Notes: generated from the sequence alone by a model not told the origin. DNA of 64,000 bases from Paenibacillus taichungensis (GCF_003287275.1 NZ_QEVW01000005.1:124001-188000), one strand, 5' to 3'. Positions 1 through 9,265 are shown, counted from the first letter of the stretch. Program-made: numbers and translations.

Positions 1-617
1 CAGTTTGTCCAATCTGCTTCCGTTATCATTCCAGATAATTTGCAGTACACATTCGGTTGTTCTGACAAAGAGTATAGCGCTTCCTTCCAAGGGGAGACCG
101 TTCCTGCCTTAATATCGGGCTTCGCCAAATGGTCAAGTACAAATCGCTGTTCAGGAAACATCTTTACTAGCTCTACAGCATAAGGGAGTTGCTCCTTGGA
201 CACAAGCAGATCGTAGGCCAGATTATATTGCTGTAGCAAAGCAATTCCGCGCTGAAAATCGTCACGCAATACAAACTGTACATCCGGTTCATCCTGTATT
301 ACATGACGCACTCCCTTCAGCCAAGGGCTTGATGCATATTTCTCAAGCTGATGTTCAGCTTCTAAAGAACACAGATCTACCCAACCCACAATACCCTTGA
401 TGAACTCATGCCGCTGCGCCATGTCTAGAAGCCATTCGGTTTCCTCCAACGATTGTCTAGCCTGTATCGCCATGCAACCCGATATTCCTGCACCGGTTAA
501 CAGACTCTCCAAATCTTCTGGAAGAAACGATCGTCGAATGACGCTCATGTGTTCCTCGATCCAACCATATTCACGAATATTATAATTCCAGAAATGCTGA
601 TGCGCATCCAGTCTCAT
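1..617 (-). CDS. Partial amidohydrolase (COG3618, sugar-lactonase type)
   Basis: The gene runs off the left edge, so only the first ~205 codons are present. The start ATG is preceded by an AGGAGGGG ribosome site. The protein opens MRLDAHQHFWNY, the metal-binding HxH of the amidohydrolase superfamily. It later shows RFVLDHLAKPDI and VYCKLSGM, hallmarks of COG3618 proteins, many of which hydrolyse sugar-acid lactones such as L-rhamnono- or L-fuconolactone. A role in deoxy-sugar catabolism is inferred from the family; the rhamnose genes in this window lie 13 kb away and do not prove it. The C-terminal metal-binding part and any upstream partners are outside the window. Confidence 0.8.
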   Translation of the reverse strand, partial: MRLDAHQHFWNYNIREYGWIEEHMSVIRRSFLPEDLESLLTGAGISGCMAIQARQSLEETEWLLDMAQRHEFIKGIVGWVDLCSLEAEHQLEKYASSPWLKGVRHVIQDEPDVQFVLRDDFQRGIALLQQYNLAYDLLVSKEQLPYAVELVKMFPEQRFVLDHLAKPDIKAGTVSPWKEALYSLSEQPNVYCKLSGMITEADWTN

Positions 618-786
618 TCGATATCCCCTCCTGAGATTTATTTAACTTCAACCACGGATGTAATGCAACGCTATTTATTCGAATGAATTTATAATAAAAT
701 AATCCATTAATCACTAATTATTACATGGATTTTGTACTAATTAAGAGGGTGTTTACTTTCAATGGATCATGATATATTTGCACTTC

Positions 787-800
787 AGAAAACGTTTTCA
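787..800. promoter_or_regulatory. Candidate cre (CcpA) site upstream of the GH5 gene
   Basis: AGAAAACGTTTTCA is a near-perfect palindrome fitting the Bacillus catabolite-responsive element, differing from TGAAAACGTTTTCA only at the first base. It lies about 125 bp before the GH5 start inside a 308-bp gene-free stretch. Carbon catabolite repression of a secreted glucanase is the expected use. No confident -35/-10 pair was assigned here. Confidence 0.55.
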
Positions 801-925
801 ATACTTAATTTGGTGGTGATTCCATTTAAATCAATACTCGGTATCGTCTATGCTGAGCTTAATTCTTCATTTTTGTAAACGCTCTATTTTAGTTCAACGA
901 AATCATTACAAAGGAGATTATGTTA

Positions 926-2650
926 ATGAACAAAAATCGCAGATCGTTCCTCTCACTCACTATCGTAACGACAATGATCCTGTCCCTGTTCTCATCCGCC
1001 ATCGCTTCTGCTGCTACAGATGACTCGATTCAGGCAAGTGCGGCCGCTGCCCCAACCAATATTCAGTCCTATGTTACTGCGATGGAGCCGGGCTGGAATC
1101 TGGGCAACTCCCTTGATGCTGTTGGCGCAGACGAAACGGCCTGGGGTAACCCGCTGATTAATCAGCAACTGATTCAAAATATCGCCAATCAAGGCTACAA
1201 GAGCATTCGTATTCCAGTGACCTGGCAAGCTCATATGGGTGGAGCACCCAACTATACTATTGATACCGCTTACATGAATCGTGTTCAACAGGTTGTAAAC
1301 TGGGCGCTTGATGCCAATCTGTATGTCATGATCAATATCCATCACGATTCATGGCAGTGGATCAGCTATATGGAGAATGACCATGCCAATGTTCTTGCTC
1401 GTTACAACTCCGCCTGGACTCAAATTGCAAACAAATTCAAAAACTCATCCACTAAACTGATGTTCGAAAGTGTGAATGAACCACGCTTCACTGAAGGTGG
1501 CACAACGAATACCGCTACTGCTTACGCTTTGCTGGATGAGCTCAATGTATCTTTTCATAACATCGTGAGAGCATCCGGTGGAAACAATGCAACACGTCCA
1601 TTGGTTCTGCCAACGATGCATACGTCTTCCGCTCAAGCAGATCTCGATGCTTTATCCCAGACGATTGCAAAATTAAATGATCCTAATATTATCGCTACGG
1701 TTCACTACTATGGATTCTGGCCATTCAGCGTAAATATCGCAGGTTACACCAAATATAATGCTGAAGTACAGCAGGATATTACCGCTACATTTGATCGGGT
1801 ATACAATGCATTTACAGCCAAAGGCATTCCGGTTATCGTCGGTGAGTATGGCTTGCTCGGCTTTGATCAGCACACGGGCGTCATTGAGCAAGGCGAGAAA
1901 TTGAAATTCTTTGAATTCATTGGCCAGTACCTGCGTCAGAAACAGATGACCACCATGTTATGGGATAATGGGCAGCATTTCGGTCGTACCACCTTTACCT
2001 GGTCTGACCCAGACCTGTATAACACGATGAAAGCAAGCTGGACAGGTCGTTCCTCCACAGCTGAATCCGATCTGGTTTATCTGAAAAAAGGGGCAGCCAT
2101 TCAGGATAAAACCGTAAAACTGAATCTCAATGGCAATACATTTAGTTCACTTGCGAATGGCAGCACTACTCTTGTTCAAGGTACAGATTACACAATCAGC
2201 GGTGATGTGCTGACATTAAAATCCAGTCTGTTGTCCAGACTGACCACTTCAGGCAATCTTGGGGTTAATGCCAAGCTGACCGTCAAATTCAACAAAGGCG
2301 CAAACTGGAACCTGAATATCATCAAGTATGATACGCCTAAACTGAGCAATGTAACGGGCACAACGAGCTCGTTTGCGATTCCGACTACCTTTAATGGCAA
2401 TCAACTGGCCACCATGGAAGCCACATATACAAGTGGCGGAAACGCAGGTCCACAAAACTGGACTTCGTTCAAAGAATTTTCCTACACTTTCAGTCCAAAT
2501 TATAGCAGCAACGTCATTGAACTGAAACAAAACTTCTTCAACGAAACAAATAATGGCGAAGTCATTCTTAAATTCCACTTCTGGAGCGGAGACGTCATTA
2601 CGTACAAAATTACAAAGAATGGTTCGAGTGTTGTCGGAATCTCTTCCTGA
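926..2650 (+). CDS. Secreted GH5 endo-beta-glucanase/xyloglucanase with X2 and CBM46-like modules
   Basis: Predicted secreted endo-glycanase acting on beta-1,4-glucans. A signal peptide (basic start, hydrophobic core, AIASA cut region) leads into a GH5 catalytic domain to about residue 365. FESVNEPRF carries the likely acid/base Glu (residue 185) and GEYGLLG the nucleophile (residue 307). The remainder resembles the Ig-like X2 plus CBM46-like tail of Bacillus GH5 subfamily 4 enzymes, which extends the cleft for branched or mixed-linkage glucans. The ATG at 926 is preferred over the one at 920 because it stands 9 nt from AAGGAG, against 3 nt. A cre-like site lies upstream and a terminator hairpin follows, so it is probably monocistronic. 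Exact substrate (cellulose, beta-glucan or xyloglucan) is not determined. Confidence 0.9.
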   Translation: MNKNRRSFLSLTIVTTMILSLFSSAIASAATDDSIQASAAAAPTNIQSYVTAMEPGWNLGNSLDAVGADETAWGNPLINQQLIQNIANQGYKSIRIPVTWQAHMGGAPNYTIDTAYMNRVQQVVNWALDANLYVMINIHHDSWQWISYMENDHANVLARYNSAWTQIANKFKNSSTKLMFESVNEPRFTEGGTTNTATAYALLDELNVSFHNIVRASGGNNATRPLVLPTMHTSSAQADLDALSQTIAKLNDPNIIATVHYYGFWPFSVNIAGYTKYNAEVQQDITATFDRVYNAFTAKGIPVIVGEYGLLGFDQHTGVIEQGEKLKFFEFIGQYLRQKQMTTMLWDNGQHFGRTTFTWSDPDLYNTMKASWTGRSSTAESDLVYLKKGAAIQDKTVKLNLNGNTFSSLANGSTTLVQGTDYTISGDVLTLKSSLLSRLTTSGNLGVNAKLTVKFNKGANWNLNIIKYDTPKLSNVTGTTSSFAIPTTFNGNQLATMEATYTSGGNAGPQNWTSFKEFSYTFSPNYSSNVIELKQNFFNETNNGEVILKFHFWSGDVITYKITKNGSSVVGISS

Positions 2651-2699
2651 TAGGGTTTCACAGCTCAATGTATAACACATAGGAATTCAATTGACGAAC

Positions 2700-2739
2700 C
2701 GTTGTGGCCAGGGCAACAGACTCTGGACACAACGTTTTT
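2700..2739 (+). terminator. Rho-independent terminator after the GH5 gene
   Basis: Arms CGTTGTGGCCA and TGGACACAACG pair with one mismatch and are followed by TTTTT. Confidence 0.7.
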
Positions 2740-2791
2740 CATTTATACTTGGTTCATCCTACAGGCGACAAGGAACCCGCGATCAGGTGAT

Positions 2792-3229
2792 TCACAATAA
2801 AAATGAAACATCTCCACTCCGGCTGTGAATGACATAAGTTGCTCCCAGACCTTTATAAACAAGTTCAACATGAGGCCTGTTGCTGGAAACGACATAGAGT
2901 TGTTGCGGACACAAGCTGCGGCACAGTTCAATGTCCTGGCAGCACTGCGGCAAGCTATTTTCAAATACAAAGGCGTTTTTCACAGCAAATTCGGGCGGAA
3001 GCTGATTACGGAATGCCAATTCCTGAATGTAACGCACAGTGACTGCCCCAAGCGATTGAAATTGTTCCCCCTCTTCTTCACTGTGCACAAGCACGACAAC
3101 CGCAAATCCCCTCTGGAGTAATACATTCACAAAATTTTTACCCGCCTCACCTTGTCCTGTTGATACAACCATCATTGCGTCATCCATTGCCGCCAACCTC
3201 GCCTTCACATCAGATCCTGCAAATACCAT
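2792..3229 (-). CDS. Small Rossmann-like protein, function unknown
   Basis: 145 aa, not assigned to a named family. The segment MMVVSTGQGEAGKNFVNVLLQRGFAVVVLVHS reads as a beta-alpha-beta nucleotide-binding start with a glycine-rich turn (GQGEAGKNF). A later VYKGLGATYVIHS strand supports a globular fold. An NAD(P)-binding or sugar-isomerase-like fold is possible but unproven. There is no clear ribosome site at the first ATG. An in-frame TGA lies shortly upstream, and another reading frame directly upstream (3205-3375) looks coding, so the gene may be translationally coupled to it or be a frameshifted remnant. Codon use and the absence of other features on this stretch argue that it is, or was, a gene. 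Confidence 0.55.
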   Translation of the reverse strand: MVFAGSDVKARLAAMDDAMMVVSTGQGEAGKNFVNVLLQRGFAVVVLVHSEEEGEQFQSLGAVTVRYIQELAFRNQLPPEFAVKNAFVFENSLPQCCQDIELCRSLCPQQLYVVSSNRPHVELVYKGLGATYVIHSRSGDVSFLL

Positions 3230-3375
3230 CTGGAGTACGTTATGTGCGAATCATAGTCCTCTGTCTGCATCTCTGCAATGGAACTGCATTCGATTTCTGC
3301 ACCGTTCTGATCGATTCCAGACAATTCGGGTGAGCATTTCTCGCTTAATCTCCTCTTTTCGCTATCATGCGGCAT
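3205..3375 (-). CDS. Possible 56-aa upstream reading frame
   Basis: This frame would encode an acidic 56-aa peptide beginning MPHDSEKRRLSEKC and ending WYLQDLM. It overlaps the start of the Rossmann-like gene by 25 bp. No good ribosome site precedes the ATG, although an AGAGGAG lies within the frame. It could be a separate small protein or the N-terminal part of one longer ancestral gene separated by a frameshift. I cannot decide between these from the sequence alone. Confidence 0.3.
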   Translation of the reverse strand: MPHDSEKRRLSEKCSPELSGIDQNGAEIECSSIAEMQTEDYDSHITYSRWYLQDLM

Positions 3376-3598
3376 GTTACTCGATCTGTCATGAGCGGAA
3401 GAAAAAATCGGGTTAATCTAGTCCAAAATGAAGATATATCTCTTGTTAATCGCTTACATGTATGAATACCAAACCAAAAATCCGAAAATCAGGGGTATTT
3501 CCATCCCGTTTGATTTTACTTGAGCTGTGTTCAGTCGTAACATAATCCGCAGGATAACGAAAACAATAAGGTGATTTTGCCTATGGAGGTTGGAGCGT

Positions 3599-4045
3599 GT
3601 GATTGCAGATTGTGATGTGGAAATTCGAACGGAGATTGGTGTTGATACGCGGATTAGTTCCATCGAGATTATTCGGTACGATATGCAGAAATTACCCTTC
3701 ATAGCGCAGGGACATGCAGCCTGCTACTGCGGATTGTTCAAAATCTCATGCGGGAATGTTCATGGTTTTGCCGAATTTGAATTGCCTGTAGGTTCCCATC
3801 CCTCTGATTTGGTAAAATGGGCTTCAGTATTCAGAGCTTTAAAAGGTATCGAGCTGTCGCAAGTCATGCAATTTATCCAGCAGCATCAAGAACTATGGGG
3901 AAATGAACGCATGCTGTTCCTGCAAGAAGCCGTCAGCGATTTGCTTAGCAATATCGAGAAAGCCAGCCCATTGGATGTGATGTTAAACCGGGAAGAAATT
4001 CGTTCCTTTCTGATGCAATACGCACTGACGTATTATTCTTTTTAA
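3599..4045 (+). CDS. Hypothetical protein, 148 aa
   Basis: Unrecognised, apparently soluble protein with no signal peptide or membrane segment. The GTG at 3599 is chosen because it stands 9 nt after GGAGG; a TTG at 3590 abuts the ribosome site directly. The C-terminal half is helical and acidic, and there is a small cysteine-containing patch (CYCGLFKISCG). It ends in aromatic residues (YYSF). The gene stands alone and is convergent with scrA, sharing a bidirectional terminator with it. The 369 bp upstream contains only the possible 56-aa frame on the other strand and no clear regulatory site. No function can be proposed. Confidence 0.6.
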   Translation: MIADCDVEIRTEIGVDTRISSIEIIRYDMQKLPFIAQGHAACYCGLFKISCGNVHGFAEFELPVGSHPSDLVKWASVFRALKGIELSQVMQFIQQHQELWGNERMLFLQEAVSDLLSNIEKASPLDVMLNREEIRSFLMQYALTYYSF

Positions 4046-4078
4046 CACCTTCCGTTAAGTAGAAAAGATACATAAAAG

Positions 4079-4123
4079 TGCAAAGAAACCCTGGTGATAA
4101 ACAACGGGTCCCTTTGCATTTTT
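4079..4123. terminator. Bidirectional terminator between hypothetical gene and scrA
   Basis: TGCAAAG-AAACCC pairs with GGGTCC-CTTTGCA. A T-run follows on both strands, serving the two convergent genes. Confidence 0.75.
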
Positions 4124-4150
4124 CGATCTGTCTTTTTCAAAACTTTACGC

Positions 4151-6118
4151 TTATTGCGGTTCAGTAAATTTCACCACAATTAGTGCTTCCCCATTGGCCT
4201 GAACAGGGCCTGTCATCGTTGTCATCACCTGTTCAATGCTGTCGTTCCCATTCGGAATGAGCACAGGTGTAATCAATGGCAGCCCGGCAGCCTGGATCGC
4301 TTTCATGTCAAATTCAATCAACAATTGTCCTGCGGTTACGGTATCTCCGCTATTCACATGTGCGATAAAACCTTCCCCCCTCAATCCAACGGTATTAATT
4401 CCAATATGCACAAGCATCTGAACACCTGTTTCATGTTCAAGGATTACCGCATGTTTGCTCTTATTCATCACATGAGCAATGACGCCGTCAAAAGGTGCAA
4501 ACACTTTGCCCTCAGAAGGCTCGATAGCAATCCCTTCTCCCATATGCTTTTCCGAGAATGCAGGGTCAGGAACCTGCTCCAAAGCAACCGCTGTGCCTGT
4601 GATCGGTGATGCAATCTCCAGCATATCTACCTTGGTCCGATGGTTAACGGCCTGGCTGGCAGATGAGTTTGACTTTGGCGATAGAACTTCCGGCTTGCTC
4701 TCTTCTCCTGCATTGCTCGGAATTTCCTCAGCAATCGGCTGATCCTTATATCCGAAGAACCAGGTAAGTGCAAATGCAATTCCCATGGCCACCACGTTGG
4801 ACAAAATGTACAAAGGCAATTGGCTGTTCAAATACAGCAACGTGCCTGGAATAACCGTCACCGCCATACCTGTACCTTGCAAATGGAACAAGGATGCGAT
4901 GAATCCACCCACAGCGCCTCCGACAAGACCCATGATGAACGGTTTCATGTAACGCAAGTTAACCCCGAAGATTGCAGGTTCGGTGATCCCCAGAAATGCA
5001 GAGAATGACGAAGGCAGTGCGAGTGCTTTCAGCTTTGTATTTTTGGTCTTCAACCCCACTGCCAGACAAGCCGCTCCTTGTGCAGCCATAGCACAGGTAA
5101 TAATCGCGTTAAACGGATTAAAGCCCGTTTTTTCCAGCAATTGAATCTCCAGAAAGTTAAAGATGTGATGTACACCGGTAACAACAATAATTTGATGGAA
5201 GAAACCAATAATAATACCCGCAATACCAAATGGCAATCCCAATACGGCTGTCGTTCCATGCAGCACCCACTCCTCCAGAGAATGGAATACCGGACCAATT
5301 GCGAAGAGTCCCAATGTAATCATGACCGTCAGCGTAATAAAAGGGGTAAGAATTAAATCAAGCGCCTCTGGTACGCGTCTTCTCAGAACCTTCTCAAACT
5401 TCGCTCCGATCAATCCGACGAAGAACGCAGGCAGCACGGAACCCTGATACCCGACCACCGGTATGAATCCGAACATATGTAGCGGTTGTGCTGATCCATC
5501 GGCAACAGCGTATGCATTCGGCAGCGCCGGATTCACAAGCATCAGACCCAAAACGATGCCGAGAACCGGACTTCCGCCAAACACACGGAATGCAGACCAA
5601 GCTACGAGTGCAGGCAGAAATGCAAATGCCGTATCCGTCAGAATCTGAGTAAATAAGAGGAAATTGGGCGAAATGTCCTCCGGTGTTGCACCAACTAACG
5701 ATAAAATTTCGTTTTGAGTGAGCAGCCCTCGCAGACCCATGAATAGTCCCGTTGCTACCAGCACAGGAATAATCGGTACAAATACGTCACCGAACGTACG
5801 TATGGCCCGTTGAAAAGCATTGCCTTCCTTTTTGCCCTGACTCTTCACGTCTTCCTTGGAAGACCCTTCGATGCCCAGCTTCTCGACCTCTTCAAATATC
5901 CGATTCACTGTTCCGGTTCCAAAAATGATCTGATACTGGCCCGAGTTGAAAAAAGCCCCTTTCACTTTGTCGATGTTCTCGACCTGCTTCTGATCGATCT
6001 TGTCTTTATCATTCACCATGATCCGAAGACGTGTTGCACAGTGTGCAAATGATGCGATATTTTCTTTGCCCCCGATGGCACGAATAACGTCCTGGGCAAT
6101 CTGCTGATTATCCGACAT
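4151..6118 (-). CDS. scrA: Sucrose-type PTS transporter, EIIBCA fusion
   Basis: Membrane permease of the phosphotransferase system, predicted to import and phosphorylate sucrose to sucrose-6-phosphate. Order: EIIB (residues 1-90, phospho-Cys27 in FAHCATRLRI), a multispanning EIIC of the glucose/sucrose superfamily (~105-460), then a glucose-type EIIA (~500-655, phospho-His571 in MLVHIGINTVG). Many sucrose EII proteins lack EIIA and borrow one, so this fused version is self-contained. It starts 26 bp after scrB in one operon. The sucrose assignment rests on the GH32 neighbour; trehalose permeases have the same architecture, and a TreR-like gene lies 11 kb away. Confidence 0.88.
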   Translation of the reverse strand: MSDNQQIAQDVIRAIGGKENIASFAHCATRLRIMVNDKDKIDQKQVENIDKVKGAFFNSGQYQIIFGTGTVNRIFEEVEKLGIEGSSKEDVKSQGKKEGNAFQRAIRTFGDVFVPIIPVLVATGLFMGLRGLLTQNEILSLVGATPEDISPNFLLFTQILTDTAFAFLPALVAWSAFRVFGGSPVLGIVLGLMLVNPALPNAYAVADGSAQPLHMFGFIPVVGYQGSVLPAFFVGLIGAKFEKVLRRRVPEALDLILTPFITLTVMITLGLFAIGPVFHSLEEWVLHGTTAVLGLPFGIAGIIIGFFHQIIVVTGVHHIFNFLEIQLLEKTGFNPFNAIITCAMAAQGAACLAVGLKTKNTKLKALALPSSFSAFLGITEPAIFGVNLRYMKPFIMGLVGGAVGGFIASLFHLQGTGMAVTVIPGTLLYLNSQLPLYILSNVVAMGIAFALTWFFGYKDQPIAEEIPSNAGEESKPEVLSPKSNSSASQAVNHRTKVDMLEIASPITGTAVALEQVPDPAFSEKHMGEGIAIEPSEGKVFAPFDGVIAHVMNKSKHAVILEHETGVQMLVHIGINTVGLRGEGFIAHVNSGDTVTAGQLLIEFDMKAIQAAGLPLITPVLIPNGNDSIEQVMTTMTGPVQANGEALIVVKFTEPQ

Positions 6119-6144
6119 GGTTCTTCATTCCTCTCACGTTATAT

Positions 6145-7620
6145 CTAATAATCCCATTTTGATGCCTGAAATCCTGCCTTACCTCCACGAGCAAAGAAGC
6201 GAATCTCCACACTTTCCTTGCTTGGGAAGATACGGCTTGTGAATACCTCTTCTCCATCATTGACAAAGATCTCAACAGAAGAAGAATCCACAAAGATATG
6301 AAACTTAAGGACGTCAGCATTCAATGCGCAGCGCCGCATATTCCCGTTCTGATCCGCGAGCGTGGCACCTGACTGCGAGCGATCCAGGGTTACTTTTTGT
6401 GCCAACCGATCATACTGCAACACGGTCTTCTCTTCTGCACTCGCCCGCAATTCAATGCCTACGACCTCTGCGTCAAAATCACGGATTTCACATTCCAGTT
6501 CATAAGCCATTCCAGTAAAATCTGTGAAAGATCGAGTCTCATGATCCAGTGTGAATTTCCTATGAGTCCCTTCAGAATCCCTGCGCTGCTTCACCATTTC
6601 AGAAACTGGCTGTTGAATTAACTTCCCCTCCCGGAGTGACAACTGCCGCGGAATCGTCAGGCAATGTGCCCATCCATTCTTATCTGTCGGATACTCCAAA
6701 TCGGGAAGTCCCATCCAGCCCACCAAAATTCGTCTTCCATCCGGCGCCTGCATCGTCTGTGGGGCATAAAAGTCAAAGCCACGATCCAGCTCCTGAAATG
6801 GACCATGTTCGAAGTGCCTTGTCTGAAGATCCAGTGGTTCGCCAATCAGATAGCCCGACTGAAAAATATTCTGATACTCATCTTCCTGACTCTCTATTCC
6901 TTGTGGCGAAAAGATCAGCACACCTTGACCCTGCATCTCCATATAATCGGGGCACTCCCACATGTAGCCAAACTTAGGTAGCCCAGTATGAATCTCTCCA
7001 AGAAATGTCCAGTTTCTGAGATCTGACGAACGATATAATACCGTGCATCCTGTTTCATCTACACGCTGGGCTCCAATCACACAATAATACGTGTCACCCT
7101 GCTGCCAAACCTTGGGGTCTCTGAAATGCTCCGTGTAGCCAGAAGGCACTTCTGAAATCACAGGTTGATGCACTTTGGTTATTGAACCGCTTTCATCCAT
7201 AATCGCCAGACACTGATACGGATGCCTGATCCAGTCTTCATCTCTTGTATTGCCTGTGTATAGCAGGTTGAGTTGGCCATCTTTTTCAATAGCACTGCCC
7301 GAATATGCCCCGTGTGAGTCATATGTGTCGCCCGGCCTTATTCCAATTCCGACTTCTTCCCACTGCACCAGATCCGTTGAACGGGTATGGTACCAATACT
7401 TCATTCCATGCTCGGTCCCGAGTGGGAACCACTGATAGAACAAATGATAATATCCCTGGTAATAGGAGAATCCGTTAGGATCATTAAGCAGTCCGGTTAT
7501 CGGCTGGATATGGTAATGCTGTCTCCACGGACAAGCAGAGATCAAAGCTTCCAGTTTGCCTATTTCTCCAGGCTCTGCCTGCTCGATTCGTCTGTAGCGT
7601 TGCTCTCTAGTCATTTTCAT
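6145..7620 (-). CDS. scrB: Sucrose-6-phosphate hydrolase (GH32)
   Basis: Cytoplasmic GH32 invertase that cleaves sucrose-6-phosphate into glucose-6-phosphate and fructose. Diagnostic motifs are LLNDPNG (nucleophile Asp47), FRDPKVW (transition-state Asp) and MWECPDY (acid/base Glu). A C-terminal beta-sandwich completes the usual ~490-aa length. No signal peptide is present, consistent with an intracellular enzyme acting on the PTS product. The ATG is placed 10 nt after GGAG. The gene follows a 380-bp leader holding two ScrR-type palindromes, and scrA is immediately downstream. Confidence 0.93.
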   Translation of the reverse strand: MKMTREQRYRRIEQAEPGEIGKLEALISACPWRQHYHIQPITGLLNDPNGFSYYQGYYHLFYQWFPLGTEHGMKYWYHTRSTDLVQWEEVGIGIRPGDTYDSHGAYSGSAIEKDGQLNLLYTGNTRDEDWIRHPYQCLAIMDESGSITKVHQPVISEVPSGYTEHFRDPKVWQQGDTYYCVIGAQRVDETGCTVLYRSSDLRNWTFLGEIHTGLPKFGYMWECPDYMEMQGQGVLIFSPQGIESQEDEYQNIFQSGYLIGEPLDLQTRHFEHGPFQELDRGFDFYAPQTMQAPDGRRILVGWMGLPDLEYPTDKNGWAHCLTIPRQLSLREGKLIQQPVSEMVKQRRDSEGTHRKFTLDHETRSFTDFTGMAYELECEIRDFDAEVVGIELRASAEEKTVLQYDRLAQKVTLDRSQSGATLADQNGNMRRCALNADVLKFHIFVDSSSVEIFVNDGEEVFTSRIFPSKESVEIRFFARGGKAGFQASKWDY

Positions 7621-7692
7621 AAAAAGTGTTCTCCATCCTAGCTAATATAAATTAGACCAAGAAATGTTACACTTGGCCACTTCGATGGCAGA

Positions 7693-7853
7693 ACAATCCT
7701 CCGATCGCTGTTATCTCCAGATTTCTTTTATCCCTTTTCTAAAGGGTGAAATCCGCTGAAGCTTATGCTTCCGTAGCAGCTTTCTTACAGAAAGCTTTTA
7801 GGCGCACACTACGTTTCTACAGATTTTTTCTGCCCTCTCCGTGATCGTGTAAC
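7693..7853. other. Structured intergenic element in the scrB leader
   Basis: About 160 bp contain three successive small hairpins: CCCTTTTCTAAAGGG, GAAGC-TTAT-GCTTC and AGCTTTC-TTACA-GAAAGCT. They are flanked by similar CCTCCGATCG and CCTCTCCGTGATCG segments and by two near-identical AGATTTCTTTT/AGATTTTTTCT blocks. There is no coding frame. It could be a dispersed intergenic repeat or a leader RNA structure; neither is shown. Confidence 0.4.
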
Positions 7854-7889
7854 TCTTAATTTAATTTATTTTATAATCCAAAAATTAGA

Positions 7890-7901
7890 GGAACCGGTTC
7901 C
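7890..7901. promoter_or_regulatory. Candidate ScrR operator 1
   Basis: GGAACCGGTTCC is a perfect 12-bp palindrome of the LacI-family type (central CG), located 270 bp upstream of scrB. A second copy of its core occurs 90 bp away. The adjacent scrR gene encodes the likely binder. Confidence 0.7.
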
Positions 7902-7979
7902 AATTAGATCAAAAAAATAATTCCATACGGCTTTTTCGCCTGCCACCGTGTTCCCATAATCGTGTTGGATATCCAATGT

Positions 7980-7991
7980 GGAACCGGTTCG
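7980..7991. promoter_or_regulatory. Candidate ScrR operator 2
   Basis: GGAACCGGTTCG repeats the GAACCGGTTC core of operator 1, just downstream of the scrR stop codon. Two sites 90 bp apart between regulator and target suggest cooperative or looped repression. Confidence 0.65.
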
Positions 7992-8015
7992 ATGGAATTA
8001 TCATAAAGGATTCAT

Positions 8016-8999
8016 TTATATCTTGTCAACGCTTTCTCGTGGAATAATCTCCACATCCAGGATCGTGCACTGTTCCACTGGCTCGCCTTTTACCAAGCGA
8101 ATTATGTGCTGGGCCGCTACTTGACCTGCCTCAAAATAATGATATTTTACTGTCGTTAGCGTAGGATGAATCATCTCGGTAATTTCATAACCGCCAAATC
8201 CGGTAACCGATAAATCCTGAGGGATTTGTATCTTATTGGAGAAAGCAATCTTCATCACACCCAGTGCGATGTTATCTGTTGCGCCCACAATAATTGTCGG
8301 TTTACTTTCTTTCAAAATCGCTTCTGCGGTAATGATAGCCTCGGACATTTTGAAACTTGTCTCATAATACGTCACATCACATCCGCCACATTCGTCGATC
8401 GCACGCTTGAACCCCTGTTTGCGATGGATTCCAACTGCTTGGTCTCTCTCGGTAACCCCAATATAGACGATCTTCCGATGGCCCTTTTCCACAACATGCT
8501 TCCCCATCTCATAGCCCGCTTGATCATCATTATGAACTAGACTGTGCAGCTGTTCATGCTGCTGCCCCACCAATAGGACCGGAATTCCGATGTCTTCAAC
8601 GGCTTTGAGATGTGCTTCGGTCACTTCTGCGGCAAGCAAAATAATGCCGGATACCTTCTGTCTGGCAAAGTCATATATGGCGTCGATCTCGCGCTGCATA
8701 TCCTGACTCGTATTTGCGATCAGCATCTGATACTGATTATTTCTTAATTCTTCATCGATGCCGATCAATGTCTGAGAGGTTGCAAAGGAATCCAGACGAG
8801 GAACAACCGTTCCAATAATACTGGTTTTTTTGGCTTTGAGACTCTGTGCAAACGTATTGGGTACGTAATTGTGTTGTTTAATAATACGTTCGATTTTCTC
8901 CCGTGTATCCTCACTAACAGAACCACCATTCAGGAAACGAGAGACGGTGCTCTTCGCCACGCCTGCCAATTGGGCGATATCCGAAATCGTTTTATTCAT
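8016..8999 (-). CDS. scrR: LacI-family repressor of the sucrose operon
   Basis: DNA-binding repressor with an N-terminal LacI helix-turn-helix (ISDIAQLAGVAKSTVSRFLNGG) and hinge, followed by a periplasmic-binding-protein-like sensor domain. The ATG at 8999 is preferred because AGAGGAGAAG stands just before it; an in-frame ATG further upstream has no such site. Total length is 327 aa, typical for the family. It lies upstream of scrB in the same direction, separated by two GAACCGGTTC palindromes. The expected inducer is a sucrose-derived sugar or sugar phosphate (inference). A TATAAT-like box lies about 55 bp upstream. Confidence 0.87.
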   Translation of the reverse strand: MNKTISDIAQLAGVAKSTVSRFLNGGSVSEDTREKIERIIKQHNYVPNTFAQSLKAKKTSIIGTVVPRLDSFATSQTLIGIDEELRNNQYQMLIANTSQDMQREIDAIYDFARQKVSGIILLAAEVTEAHLKAVEDIGIPVLLVGQQHEQLHSLVHNDDQAGYEMGKHVVEKGHRKIVYIGVTERDQAVGIHRKQGFKRAIDECGGCDVTYYETSFKMSEAIITAEAILKESKPTIIVGATDNIALGVMKIAFSNKIQIPQDLSVTGFGGYEITEMIHPTLTTVKYHYFEAGQVAAQHIIRLVKGEPVEQCTILDVEIIPRESVDKI

Positions 9000-9265
9000 A
9001 ACTTCTCCTCTTATTCTCATTCGCTTGAATTCACTTATATTACCTTATATTATACTTCGAAAGGCAAACCCTTGCGAATACTATTCCCATTGAGATATTA
9101 GTAAATCTCACAGAACACTGGAAGTGGTTGCATAATGCGCCACGGTAAAGCGTTATTGATGCATGGCATTAATTCAGCTTCTTGCAGACAAGGAACATGA
9201 GATGCTAGTATAACCTCAATTCATAACGTGCATCATGAAATACAGAACATCATTAATCATACAGG

